From contig NZ_CP048659.1 of assembly GCF_015218165.1 (NCBI RefSeq), positions 3,348,001 through 3,412,000 of the forward strand: a stretch of 64,000 bases of DNA, read 5' to 3'. Below the pieces are notes generated by a model. The model was not told where the DNA came from. It saw only the letters and a program-made list of their open reading frames with translations, and did not search any database. Made by a program: the position numbers and the translations under genes. Shown here in pieces: positions 27,669 through 37,019 of the stretch (position 1 is the stretch's first letter; each line of letters begins with the position of its first letter). The stretch comes from Acinetobacter piscicola. GTDB taxonomy: Bacteria > Pseudomonadota > Gammaproteobacteria > Pseudomonadales > Moraxellaceae.

Positions 27669-29345
27669 TTAGGCAGCCAAAGCTCTTTCCAACAACCTTT
27701 CCACATCTACAGTTTTCGCATCGACCATGCCCACCACACGTCCATGAAATTCGCTATAACGGGTTTGAATAAACGCATTTGCTACAAAATCAGGCGCATA
27801 CTGTTTCAGTAAAATCGCCTGTGCGAGAATGACCAAACGGCTGACCAAACTACGTGCCATAAACTGCAATTCATCTGCCTGTAAACTGCTAAATAATTTA
27901 AATAAGGACTGTAATTCATTTTGTAAAATCACATCTTGTGAAGCAATTTCAGCAAAAGACTTGAACAATACTTCTATAGATTCACGATCCCGCTGAATGG
28001 CACGTAACACGTCCAGACACATGACATTGCCCGAACCCTCCCAAATGGTATTGACCGGCGCTTCTTTAAAAATACGTGCCATAATGCCTGTATCAACATA
28101 GCCATTGCCACCAAAGACTTCCATCATCTCACCCGTCAGTTCAACAGTACGTTTACACACCCAAAACTTCGCTGCAGGGGTCATGATGCGTTTCCAAGCC
28201 TGAGACAAGGCATCATCATGCTCATAGCAATGTGCAAGATGAAATGAGAGCTGCATTGCCGCTTCAGTTTCCAAAGCCAAATCGGCAAGTACTGCTTGCA
28301 TTAAAGGCTGTTCAGCTAAATGTTTCCCAAAAGCTTTACGCTGACGGGTATAGGCGATGCACTGTACCAATGCCTGACGCAGCATCGCACTTGAACCGAC
28401 AGAACAAGTCAAACGTGTGTAATTCGCCATTTCAATAATGGTGGGAATCCCCCGTCCTGCTTCACCGATCATGATGCCCCACGCATTTTTAAATTCAACT
28501 TCCGAGCTTGAGTTACTGCGGTTGCCGACTTTGTCTTTTAAGCGTTGAATGTGAATATTATTCTTTGTGCCATCTTCCAACCAACGTGGCACAAAGAAAC
28601 ACGCCAAACCATCGTGTTCAGTTTTTGCGACAACCAAGTGCGCATCACACATTGGCGCAGAGAAAAACCATTTATGCCCTGTCAGTAAATAAGCTTTGCC
28701 ACGCCCTGATTCAGCCACAGGCACAGCAAAAGTTTCATTGGCACGAACATCTGAACCGCCCTGCTTTTCGGTCATGCCCATGCCCATCCAGATGGATTTC
28801 TTTTGAGCAATAGGCACATCTCGCTCATCATATTCATTGGATAATAATTTTTCGGCGACTTTTGCCCACAGTTCAGGTTCATTTTGAAGTAGTGGAATAC
28901 TGCCTAAAGTCATAGAGTTGGGACATAAATTTCCACACTCTACTTGTCCTGCAAGAAAGAAACGTGCAGCCCAATCCACCCATTTTGAAGGCGATTGTGG
29001 ATGGTTAAATGGATATGCATGCGTATTATATTGACGATTTAAACACATCCATTTGTGCCATGAGGGGTGAAATTCAAGGAAATCTTTACGGCGACCTCGG
29101 GCATCAAAAGCATGCAAAATCGGCGTGTGTCGATTGGCTAAATCTGCATATTGATAATATTCAGTCGAACCAGCAATCTGTGCGAGTTCAGTCAGTGTTT
29201 TTTGATCCTGACTGCCATAACGTTGCAGAATTTCTTGTAAAACCTGATCTGTGCTGAATAAATTGTAGTTTTGCAATTCATCAAACTGATTGTTAATCTC
29301 GTGGGTTTGCCATGCTGTGATTGCCTGAGATTGTGCTGTATTCAT
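27669..29345 (-). CDS. AidB-like acyl-CoA dehydrogenase family protein
   Basis: The 558-residue protein has the AidB layout: an N-terminal segment of about 150 residues with FHPSWHKWM, the acyl-CoA dehydrogenase core (WMGMGMTEKQGGSDVRANET, LTGHKWFFSAPMCDAHLV, and EVFGGNGYVDTGIMARIFKEAPVNTIWEGSGNVMCLDVLRAI) and a helical C-terminus. E. coli AidB is a flavoprotein of the alkylation response that binds DNA. The start at 29345 has AGGAG 7 bases upstream; a TTG six bases earlier is unlikely. A divergent TetR gene starts 80 bp away and is likely its regulator. Confidence 0.85.
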   Translation of the reverse strand: MNTAQSQAITAWQTHEINNQFDELQNYNLFSTDQVLQEILQRYGSQDQKTLTELAQIAGSTEYYQYADLANRHTPILHAFDARGRRKDFLEFHPSWHKWMCLNRQYNTHAYPFNHPQSPSKWVDWAARFFLAGQVECGNLCPNSMTLGSIPLLQNEPELWAKVAEKLLSNEYDERDVPIAQKKSIWMGMGMTEKQGGSDVRANETFAVPVAESGRGKAYLLTGHKWFFSAPMCDAHLVVAKTEHDGLACFFVPRWLEDGTKNNIHIQRLKDKVGNRSNSSSEVEFKNAWGIMIGEAGRGIPTIIEMANYTRLTCSVGSSAMLRQALVQCIAYTRQRKAFGKHLAEQPLMQAVLADLALETEAAMQLSFHLAHCYEHDDALSQAWKRIMTPAAKFWVCKRTVELTGEMMEVFGGNGYVDTGIMARIFKEAPVNTIWEGSGNVMCLDVLRAIQRDRESIEVLFKSFAEIASQDVILQNELQSLFKLFSSLQADELQFMARSLVSRLVILAQAILLKQYAPDFVANAFIQTRYSEFHGRVVGMVDAKTVDVERLLERALAA

Positions 29346-29425
29346 TTTCAACTCCTGTCTTGTTGTTTTGTCCGATTACATTCAGTATAGAAGAAAATTC
29401 AGACTTGGATGTTCGGATTATTTTT

Positions 29426-30040
29426 ATGGCTTTAGCAAGCATCAATGTACGGCGTAAGCCCCGTCAATCAAGAGCGCGTATGACTCAAGAAGCGCTGATG
29501 GAAAGTTTTGTTCGGCTTTTGCATGAACGTGCTGCGCATGAAATTACCATTCGGGAAATCACCGAGCTTGCAGGTGTCGGTTTGGGCACGTTTTATGAGT
29601 ATTTTTCCAAAAAGGAAGATTTGATTGCCTTGCTGATTCATCAGCATGTAAAAACCAATGCTGAAACAGTTCAAAGTTATGCACAAAGTCTGTATGAGTT
29701 ATCCACAAATTTACTGTTGGGTGATTATTTAAAGCAGGTGATTCATTTTCAGTTGCAAGAAATGCAGGTGCAGCAGTTTTTATGGGCGCAGTCTTTTTTG
29801 TTGGAACGACAGATTTCGAGTATTGAAATTTATCAGAAAAGTTATGCCATGATGGTACAGATGTGGCGCAGTATTCTTGTGCCTTTTGTACAGGATGATA
29901 AGCAATTGCAACGTATGAGTTTAAATGTGCAACGGATTTGCTATGGTTTTATTTCTCAGACTTTACTGATTGAACCTGATTTTAAGGACTGGGAGGCTTT
30001 GGAGGGGGATGTAATCTGTATTCTAAATAATTTAGCTTAA
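29426..30040 (+). CDS. TetR family transcriptional regulator
   Basis: The 204-residue protein has a basic N-terminal arm (RRKPRQSRARMTQEALMESF), the TetR helix-turn-helix (ITIREITELAGVGLGTFYEYFSKKEDLIALLI, residues about 38-70) and a helical ligand domain. The start at 29426 gives the usual length; an open frame reaches back to 29321 but would overlap the divergent aidB-like promoter and gene. Its divergent position suggests it controls the AidB-like gene and itself. Confidence 0.85.
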   Translation: MALASINVRRKPRQSRARMTQEALMESFVRLLHERAAHEITIREITELAGVGLGTFYEYFSKKEDLIALLIHQHVKTNAETVQSYAQSLYELSTNLLLGDYLKQVIHFQLQEMQVQQFLWAQSFLLERQISSIEIYQKSYAMMVQMWRSILVPFVQDDKQLQRMSLNVQRICYGFISQTLLIEPDFKDWEALEGDVICILNNLA

Positions 30041-30106
30041 CGCATATTAGGTTTGTAAATAAATGTGTCTATTTATTGGCAAAAGACACCAAAACAGCTC
30101 AAAAAC

Positions 30107-30134
30107 AAAGCGGCATATTTCAAGTCGCTTTTTT
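30107..30134 (+). terminator. terminator of the TetR gene
   Basis: The stem AAAGCGGC (30107-30114) / GTCGCTTT (30124-30131) has one G-T pair and a 9-base loop, followed by T residues. Confidence 0.75.
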
Positions 30135-30196
30135 ACGGATGAATGACAATTTTTTAATTAATTAAGTTTTTGAAAAACAATAATATTTAACTTTTA

Positions 30197-30224
30197 ATTT
30201 CGCATAAGCGCCATTATGTTAAGT
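30197..30224 (+). other. XerC/XerD (dif-like) site 1, C/D orientation
   Basis: The site has an 11-bp XerC-type arm ATTTCGCATAA (30197-30207), 6-bp spacer GCGCCA and an 11-bp XerD-type arm TTATGTTAAGT (30214-30224). This fits the Acinetobacter dif/pdif consensus. It lies about 125 bp upstream of vgrG and in the opposite orientation to sites 2 and 3. It may be the chromosomal dif or a pdif-type site. Confidence 0.75.
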
Positions 30225-30348
30225 GGAGAAGAAGTTAGTGGATATTTCATGTATTTTTAAGTATTAAAAGTCAGATTACAAATATTAAAATGATTTTTAA
30301 GGTATTTTTACATATCCTGATGTTATTCAATAATATTTATATTAAAAA

Positions 30349-33300
30349 ATGAACCATCAGATAAAATTATTCGGCGAAGCCCTACCGACCAGTCCTTATG
30401 GAACCGCTTTTTTTTGGTTCGATTCTCTTTCAGGATCTGAAAAAATCAATGAACTGTTTGAATATCAGCTCATTGTCAAAGTTCGGGATGAATATCATAA
30501 TCCTGCACATGGTTATCGTGGATTGGAAGGCTTTGTTTCCAAACAAACAGCCGACAATGGCGGAACACCAGGTTCAGATCTGAATCTACAAAGTCTAATC
30601 GGCACTGAAATCGCAGTACGTATTCGCCTTGATGGATTAAAATTAGAATATTCACAATTGGGACTCGGTAACCATAATCATGGTGAATACACTGAACAAA
30701 GCAGTTTTAGTGGAAGTCGTTTTTACCGTGGTCTGGTCAATCGAGTTGAAGTCCTGCCTGTACGTAACCGCCATGCCACTTATAAAATCACGTTGGTACC
30801 GTGGTTATGGCTGTTGACCAAAACTACAAACTATAAAATTTATCAAAAGAAAAGCGTCTTACACATCATTGAAGAAGTCCTAGAACGCTATCCTTACCCT
30901 GTAGAATATCGTTGCAGTGGCAATTACCCCACACTGGATTTTCAGATCCAGTATGGCGAAGATGATTTTTCTTTTATTCAGCGTTTGATGCAAGAACATG
31001 GCATTAATTTTCATTTTGAACATAGCCAAAACCATCTCACCTTGGTGCTTTCTGATCATAATGCGGCATTTAAAGAAATGGATGCCGAAGGCTATCGTAA
31101 CCTGAGTATTTATCCACCGAATCAACGCTTTCCCAATCAAGCCGAATACATTGAATTCTTTGAGCCTGCACAGCAGTTGGTCAGTGGTAAAGTGCAACTC
31201 AGCGATTTCCAATTTAAAAAACCGAGTCTGACCCAAACCGCCCAAGATCAATTCCTATGGGATCATCATTTTGCTGAACAAGAAATTTATGAATGGCAAC
31301 AAGGTGATTTTATCTCTGCGGAAGATGGTGGCGAGCACAAAGCCAAACAACGGGTTGAACAACTCTATCAACATGGTTATCGTGCGCAAGGCAAAGGACA
31401 TCTCAAAGGCTTACAAACAGGCTATCGCTTTAACCTAGAAAACCATCCCAATGGAGATGCTAACCAAGGCTGGCTCGTGCTCGGTACACAGACCATCATT
31501 CAAGACCTCAGTGAAGAGAAAGCCGATAACCAATTCTACGATTCCAAAGTGGAATTTTTAGTTCAACCCGATGCACAAATCTTCCGCCCAGATCGAACCT
31601 TAGACAAGCCACAAGGACGACCACAAACCGCTACAGTGGTAGGACCAGAAGGACAGGAGATTTATACCGATCAATATGGACGTGTGAAGGTGAGATTCCA
31701 TTGGGATCGCTTACATCCGAGTCTTAGGCCAAAAGATGAAGATGATTGGACCTATAGCGATGGTACCAATACATGTTGGTTAAGGGTGTCCACCGCTTGG
31801 GCAGGTAATAATTTCGGAACCATTCATTTACCGCGGATTGGTCAGGAAGTGATAGTCGATTTCTTTAATGGTGATCCTGATATGCCTTTTGTGGCAGGAC
31901 GTTTGACCAATCCTGAACACATGCCACTGTGGGAATTGCCTGATCAAAAAGCACTTTCAGGGATTAAGTCGAAAGAATTGGGCGGAAGCCAAGCCAACCA
32001 ATTGGTGATGGACGACACTCAAGGACAAGTACAAGTCCATTTAAAATCTGACCATCAATCGAGTGAATTGAACTTGGGTTATATCACCCGTATTCCTGAT
32101 TCGAGTGGACGTAAGGATTATCGTGGGCAAGGTTTTGAGCTACGTACCGATGGGCATGGCGTGATTCGTTCTGCCAAAGGAATGATCTTGACGACTTATG
32201 CGAAGAATCAGGCGGAAAGCTATGCCAAGAATATTCAAAATACTACAGCACAGTTAAAACAAGCGATTGAACAACATAAGACACAAACACAAACAGCGAT
32301 AAATCAAAAAGCAGATGAACGCAGCCTAGCCTCTACTGCGCAGACTGATTTAGCAACACAAGAAAAAGCCATTTCAGGCAGTGGTGAACAAGCGGAATTA
32401 CAAGCTGCACAAGTCGTGGTGGGTTCTTCGACGGGTGTTGCGGTAGTGGCTGAACAAAGTATTCACCTGAATAGTAATGAGCAAATAGCATTGACCAGTG
32501 GCAAAGATGTCAGTCTTGCTGTGGGTGAACGTTTATTTGCCAGTGCAAATCAAGGGATTAGTTTATTTACCCAATCCAAAGGTGTTCGTTTATTTGCAGG
32601 CAAAGATAAGATTGAGCTACAAGCACAGAATGGTGGCTTAGATGCCATTGCTCGACAGAATATTCAGATTATTTCTACTGAGGATAAAATTGAAGTTACC
32701 AGTCCGAAAGAAATTATTCTGACTGCAGGGGGATCGCAGCTCTTAATTAATAGTAGTGGTGTATTTATTAAGACTGGTGGAAAATTTGAGGTAAAAGCAG
32801 GACAACATCTTTTTGAAAGTGGAGAAAGAGTTTCATATAGTTTACCATTCGTGCCAGCTTTAATTAATTTACAGAGTGAACTATGTCCTATCAAGCAAGT
32901 CTATAGTGAACCTGTGGTCTATGCTCCACCTATAACAACAAATAGTCTTGTAGCATCGAATACAACACCTACAAGCTCTACACCAACATCATCAACAGTA
33001 AAATGTTCATCACACATCCCTAAAAAAGAAGATAAAAATTATGATCTAAGATTTCCTGTGAAAAATAATTATAATGTTGATGAACAAGGTATTAAAATCA
33101 GTAATATATTAAATAGATGGGAAGAAATTTCCAGAAGAAAATTTGACTTATTATATGATCCAGCTCTAAATAAAATTACCGCAAAGGTAATAATTAAGAT
33201 TCAATTTATGGAAGCTCAACAAACTATAAATGGAGTAGTAACAAACGTACCATATGATAAGAATAGCATTCAAAATCATGTTTCTAGACCTTATGATGCT

Positions 33301-33831
33301 ATTAAATTAGCTACAATAAAAACAAAAATTGAAGAAACTTTAAACAAAGAAATTAAATACTTAACTCCAGTACAGTGTAATCAAGCAGGTGGCTGTGCTT
33401 GTAAAATACCAATGTATTTAGAAGTAGAGTTTGTTGAAAACGGTAGATTTCATCAAAAAGTAAATCTATTTCCAAAATCACCTCGCCCTAATACAGACAA
33501 TTGGGCGGAGGAAAGATTAGATACTAATAATCAAGTTATGTCCCCTGATCGTGAACATGCTTTAGCTCATGAAGTTGGTCACTATTTCAACTTCCCAGAT
33601 GAATATTATTTTAGTGGAGGAATGGTACATAAGATGTATATCAATCCTCGAACAAAAATTGTTGATCTAACAATTCCTGAGCCAGTAGATGATTGGAAAC
33701 GCTATTCACTAGATAATCTAATGGGACAAGGGGCAACAAAGTTAGACCCAGAACTCCCTAAATATTATTTTAATTTTATTAAAGATTGGTTCGAGAGAAA
33801 AACGAGGATTCAATGGAATATCGTCACTTAA
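30349..33831 (+). CDS. vgrG: VgrG with C-terminal zinc-metallopeptidase effector domain
   Basis: This 1160-residue type VI secretion spike protein has a gp27-like base at about residues 1-370, a gp5-like OB fold (TDQYGRVKVRFHWDR and SWAGNNFG-like WAGNNFGTIHLPRIGQEVIVDF) at about 430-530, and a DUF2345-type beta-helix around 690-830. From about 880 the sequence changes to an AT-rich extension carrying HEVGHYFNFPDEYY at 1074-1087. The zincin motif HEXXH with a following D-E suggests a peptidase. It is an evolved VgrG whose tip would be delivered to neighbouring cells. The immunity gene follows, overlapping by 19 bp. No ribosome site is clear at 30349. Confidence 0.85.
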   Translation: MNHQIKLFGEALPTSPYGTAFFWFDSLSGSEKINELFEYQLIVKVRDEYHNPAHGYRGLEGFVSKQTADNGGTPGSDLNLQSLIGTEIAVRIRLDGLKLEYSQLGLGNHNHGEYTEQSSFSGSRFYRGLVNRVEVLPVRNRHATYKITLVPWLWLLTKTTNYKIYQKKSVLHIIEEVLERYPYPVEYRCSGNYPTLDFQIQYGEDDFSFIQRLMQEHGINFHFEHSQNHLTLVLSDHNAAFKEMDAEGYRNLSIYPPNQRFPNQAEYIEFFEPAQQLVSGKVQLSDFQFKKPSLTQTAQDQFLWDHHFAEQEIYEWQQGDFISAEDGGEHKAKQRVEQLYQHGYRAQGKGHLKGLQTGYRFNLENHPNGDANQGWLVLGTQTIIQDLSEEKADNQFYDSKVEFLVQPDAQIFRPDRTLDKPQGRPQTATVVGPEGQEIYTDQYGRVKVRFHWDRLHPSLRPKDEDDWTYSDGTNTCWLRVSTAWAGNNFGTIHLPRIGQEVIVDFFNGDPDMPFVAGRLTNPEHMPLWELPDQKALSGIKSKELGGSQANQLVMDDTQGQVQVHLKSDHQSSELNLGYITRIPDSSGRKDYRGQGFELRTDGHGVIRSAKGMILTTYAKNQAESYAKNIQNTTAQLKQAIEQHKTQTQTAINQKADERSLASTAQTDLATQEKAISGSGEQAELQAAQVVVGSSTGVAVVAEQSIHLNSNEQIALTSGKDVSLAVGERLFASANQGISLFTQSKGVRLFAGKDKIELQAQNGGLDAIARQNIQIISTEDKIEVTSPKEIILTAGGSQLLINSSGVFIKTGGKFEVKAGQHLFESGERVSYSLPFVPALINLQSELCPIKQVYSEPVVYAPPITTNSLVASNTTPTSSTPTSSTVKCSSHIPKKEDKNYDLRFPVKNNYNVDEQGIKISNILNRWEEISRRKFDLLYDPALNKITAKVIIKIQFMEAQQTINGVVTNVPYDKNSIQNHVSRPYDAIKLATIKTKIEETLNKEIKYLTPVQCNQAGGCACKIPMYLEVEFVENGRFHQKVNLFPKSPRPNTDNWAEERLDTNNQVMSPDREHALAHEVGHYFNFPDEYYFSGGMVHKMYINPRTKIVDLTIPEPVDDWKRYSLDNLMGQGATKLDPELPKYYFNFIKDWFERKTRIQWNIVT

Positions 33832-34697
33832 AAAAATGGTTAATAGCGTCTATAGTTTTTGGATTAATAGGTTGTAACTCAATGAATATAAATCATCAAA
33901 AAGAAAAAGCAGAGATATCATTTTATACAAAATCTGACTTAGTATATATCTCTACTAATGAATATTTTGGCTATCAAGATCAACAAAGCTATTATGTAAT
34001 TTTAGATTCTAGTGAGTCTTCATATGAAAATAGAGATAAGTTTAAAATAATCGGAAGATTTTTATCCAATGACCCTAATGATAAATTGCAAATTAAATGG
34101 GCTGAAAGATTTATTAAAAATCATAGCAATAAAAATATATACTCTGATTCAATTGTCACATTAAAAAAAGATGAAAAAATATATACTTACCCAATAAAAG
34201 ATACTACTGAAAATGAAATTAAAATGAGAAATAATTTTTTTATAAATGCAAATAAAATTAAAGAAAAACTCTATAGCCAACATACAGATTGTGAGTATTG
34301 CTTTGAACCATCGGTAGATATTTTAAAAAATGGGGAAGACTATACTTTTAATTTAAAACTTAAAAATATGGGTTCAAATTATTTTGATTTAGAAGGTATT
34401 TCAGAACTAACTAAACCCAAAGGGTTGCTTTCATCTCCAGTTTTATCAATATTTTTCGAAAAAGAACTTATAGAGTTAGACAAGTCAAATTTATTAAATA
34501 ATAACTACTTAGATAAAATTACTATTTTAAAAAATGAAACAGTAATAATACCTTTTGTAATTCACTCTCATGAAATACCGAAGTCTATTAGAAACAAAGA
34601 TTTAACTAAAGAAAAATTAACTATTACGATGTTATCTAAATATAAAAGTGGTGAACTAAGCAATAACTTCTACAAATTTACTTTGTATAATAAGTAG
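33813..34697 (+). CDS. lipoprotein, probable immunity to the VgrG metallopeptidase
   Basis: The 294-residue protein starts MEYRHLKKWLIASIVFGLIGC with a lipobox (GLIGC), so it is an outer- or inner-membrane lipoprotein facing the periplasm. The mature domain is not one I recognise, although it has a Cys-x2-Cys pair (DCEYCFEP). The ATG at 33813 lies within the last codons of vgrG and follows AGGATTCA, so the two are translationally linked. Its position immediately after the effector, its AT-rich composition and its periplasmic location suggest an immunity protein against the peptidase. This is inference. Confidence 0.65.
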   Translation: MEYRHLKKWLIASIVFGLIGCNSMNINHQKEKAEISFYTKSDLVYISTNEYFGYQDQQSYYVILDSSESSYENRDKFKIIGRFLSNDPNDKLQIKWAERFIKNHSNKNIYSDSIVTLKKDEKIYTYPIKDTTENEIKMRNNFFINANKIKEKLYSQHTDCEYCFEPSVDILKNGEDYTFNLKLKNMGSNYFDLEGISELTKPKGLLSSPVLSIFFEKELIELDKSNLLNNNYLDKITILKNETVIIPFVIHSHEIPKSIRNKDLTKEKLTITMLSKYKSGELSNNFYKFTLYNK

Positions 34698-34769
34698 TGA
34701 TGTGTGCTGAAATAACAGGAGACTTCCACTAGGGAGATTCGAGACAGTCAATTTTGTTAGAAAATCTAA

Positions 34770-34797
34770 AATTAACATAATACACCTTATACGAAAT
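34770..34797 (-). other. XerC/XerD (dif-like) site 2, D/C orientation
   Basis: On the plus strand it reads XerD arm AATTAACATAA (34770-34780), spacer TACACC, XerC arm TTATACGAAAT (34787-34797). It is a direct repeat of site 3 and inverted relative to site 1. The IS1202-type element begins exactly 5 bp beyond the XerC arm. Confidence 0.88.
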
Positions 34798-34802
34798 GCT
34801 GA

Positions 34803-36284
34803 TGTAACTCCAAAATAGAAATGTCCGGTTTCTCCAAAGTAAAAATGTCCGCTTTTAGAATATGCGCTTTTGCGATTATCTAAGCGGACGGTTTGATATG
34901 TTGGTGTCTATGTCGGATAAAGAACTTAAACGATTGTCGGTCTTGCAGGAAATCTGCGATCAACGCATAACTCAACCTCAGGCTGCTCAGCTACTTCATA
35001 TCTCAGAACGTCAAATCAGACGATTACTGCAGAAATATAAAGCTCAAGGCCCAGCTGCATTAGCACATGCTGCACGTGGCCAAACCAGCAACTCCAGGCT
35101 TCCTGAAGAAATCAGGCTCAAGTGCCTCAATCTTGTTGCTGAGCAATTCCACGGTTTTGGACCCACTTTAGCGCATGAAAAGCTCACCACTGTTCATGGA
35201 TTTGATATTTCAGTGGAAACACTACGTTCTTGGATGATTGCAGCTAATTTATGGATTCCTCGCGCCAAGCGTCTGAAACGACCGTATCAGCCTCGTTATA
35301 ACCGAGATTGCGTCGGTGAACTGATCCAGATTGATGGCTCATATCATGACTGGTTTGAAGGCCGTTCTGCCAAGTGCTGCCTACTGGTATTTATCGATGA
35401 TGCCACAGGAAAATTACAGCATTTACGCTTCTGTGAATCAGAATCAGCCTTTGACTATATGATTTCAACACGCTTATATGTCGAACAGCACGGTAAGCCT
35501 TTAGCATTTTACAGCGACAAACATTCAGTCTTCAGGGTGAATCAAAGCAGCAATAAAGACACCAAGATCACGCAATTTGGACGTGTGCTCAGTACCCTCA
35601 ATATCGATATCATCTTCGCCAACTCACCACAAGCTAAAGGCCGTGTAGAACGGGCGAATAGAACGCTTCAGGACCGTCTGATCAAAGAAATGCGCTTGGA
35701 AGGTATCTGTTCGATTGAGCAAGCGAATGCCTGGCTACCCTGCTTCATTGAGCAGTTCAATCAGAAGTTCGCCAAGATGGCTTTTAATCCTAAGAATCTA
35801 CATCGGCCTATCACTGAAACAGCCGAAGAATTAGATGATATTTTTACTTGGCGTGAACCCCGCAGAGTCACGAATAGCCTGACGATTACTTATGATAAAT
35901 GCGTATATCTCCTAGAAAACACCGAAGAAAATCAAAGGTTGATCGGTAAGTATCTTGAGTTCCTGGAATACCCGGATGGTACTGTAGCCCTCATGCATGA
36001 TGGCCGAAAGATCAATTACAGCCTATTCGATAAATTAAGTCAGCTGAATCAGCGAGAGATTGTTGAGAATAAACGGTTGGGTGCTGTTCTGAATCATATC
36101 CAACAACAGCATGAAGAACTGGAACAACAAAACAAACGCAATCGTTCTCAAAAGATGCCAAGTAGACGTGCACAGAAAACAGCGATTGAACAACGAAATC
36201 TGAATCCTGTGCTTGACTTGGAAATGTCCATATAGGACATTTCTATTTGGTTATTAGGTAGGACATTTCTACTTGGGAATAACA
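34803..36284 (+). mobile_element. IS1202-type (ISNCY superfamily) insertion sequence
   Basis: This 1482-bp element has imperfect 24-bp inverted ends (TGTAACTCC.. at 34803-34826 against the complement of 36261-36284, 20 of 24 positions matching). A 16-17-bp subterminal motif is repeated twice at each end: CCAAAATAGAAATGTCC at 34810-34826 and CCAAAGTAAAAATGTCC at 34834-34850 on the left, and GGACATTTCTATTTGG at 36235-36250 and GGACATTTCTACTTGG at 36261-36276 on the right. The left end is 5 bp from the XerC arm of site 2. The 5-bp flanks differ (GCTGA and AACCA), so no target duplication is seen. Confidence 0.82.
34898..36235 (+). CDS. IS1202-type DDE transposase
   Basis: The 445-residue enzyme has an N-terminal helix-turn-helix (ITQPQAAQLLHISERQIRRLLQKY) and the integrase-type DDE core: first Asp in LIQIDGSYHDWFEG, second in FYSDKHSVFRV and the Glu in GRVERANRTLQDRLIKEMR. 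The C-terminus is basic and Gln-rich. The likely start is 34898 (MLVSMSDKELKR); a frame from 34862 adds 12 codons with no ribosome site. The frame appears intact, so the element could be active. Confidence 0.88.
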   Translation: MLVSMSDKELKRLSVLQEICDQRITQPQAAQLLHISERQIRRLLQKYKAQGPAALAHAARGQTSNSRLPEEIRLKCLNLVAEQFHGFGPTLAHEKLTTVHGFDISVETLRSWMIAANLWIPRAKRLKRPYQPRYNRDCVGELIQIDGSYHDWFEGRSAKCCLLVFIDDATGKLQHLRFCESESAFDYMISTRLYVEQHGKPLAFYSDKHSVFRVNQSSNKDTKITQFGRVLSTLNIDIIFANSPQAKGRVERANRTLQDRLIKEMRLEGICSIEQANAWLPCFIEQFNQKFAKMAFNPKNLHRPITETAEELDDIFTWREPRRVTNSLTITYDKCVYLLENTEENQRLIGKYLEFLEYPDGTVALMHDGRKINYSLFDKLSQLNQREIVENKRLGAVLNHIQQQHEELEQQNKRNRSQKMPSRRAQKTAIEQRNLNPVLDLEMSI

Positions 36285-36306
36285 AACCATGTAAGGAGAG
36301 TTAGAA

Positions 36307-36984
36307 GTGGAAAAATATTATGTGATGTCTAAGAAGTATGGAAAAAATATTTTGACTTCAATTATTGGAAATAATGCTTTTTTAGTTGAAGATTTGTCAC
36401 AATGTAACAATTATGCAGATCAGATATTTTATACCTCATATTTTAAATTAGATAAAATTAAAAAAATGTATTTGGTAACAACATTTTTTAAGAAATATAA
36501 TTTTGCTATTAGGCGATTTGTTAATGAAATTTACATAGTTTCTAAAGAGTTTTATGAAATTCTAGAAGAGTTTGATGTTGTTTTAAAAAATACAATTAAT
36601 TTAGTTGTGGTTGATCATAAAAATCATAGTAAACAAAATGAGAATTTTATTTTAATTGAATTTAATTCAGTTAGTTTTAAAGAAGTTATTGATTTAAATC
36701 ATAGTAATATATTTCAAGAGTATGAAGATACTATTGATAGCATAGAAAAAATCAAGTTAAAAAGTGATTTGAATTATGATGTCTTTCTCATTTCAGAAAT
36801 GAGAAACCAATTTAAATCTCCTATTTGCTCTGAAAAATTTAGAAATAATTTTATTGAAAAAGGTTTGGAAGGAGTGCAGTTTTTTGATTTAGATAATGCA
36901 CCTTGGCAAAATTTAGATACATTAGAATTTTATTTTGAGAAGCAAACAACAGGGGACGTTGGTGTTTTTGTTGATCCAGTATAA
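36307..36984 (+). CDS. Imm11-like (DUF1629) immunity protein, orphan
   Basis: The 225-residue protein begins with a GTG at 36307 behind AAGGAGAG. It ends in YDVFLISEMRNQFKSPICSE and GLEGVQFFDLDNAPW, the pattern of the DUF1629/Imm11 immunity family, in which the protein closes with a ligand-like ...GI/LxGVxF block. The gene is very AT-rich. No toxin gene lies upstream; the IS and a rearranged junction precede it directly, so the partner toxin has probably been lost. A function in immunity is inferred from the family and from the Rhs and SUKH genes that follow. Confidence 0.6.
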   Translation: MEKYYVMSKKYGKNILTSIIGNNAFLVEDLSQCNNYADQIFYTSYFKLDKIKKMYLVTTFFKKYNFAIRRFVNEIYIVSKEFYEILEEFDVVLKNTINLVVVDHKNHSKQNENFILIEFNSVSFKEVIDLNHSNIFQEYEDTIDSIEKIKLKSDLNYDVFLISEMRNQFKSPICSEKFRNNFIEKGLEGVQFFDLDNAPWQNLDTLEFYFEKQTTGDVGVFVDPV

Positions 36985-37019
36985 CCTATCTTCAAAACTT
37001 TAAATTGCAGTAAATAATA

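Noticed and set aside
36285..36306. Target duplication at the right end of the IS1202-type element
   Set aside because: The five bases after the right end (AACCA) do not match the left flank (GCTGA).
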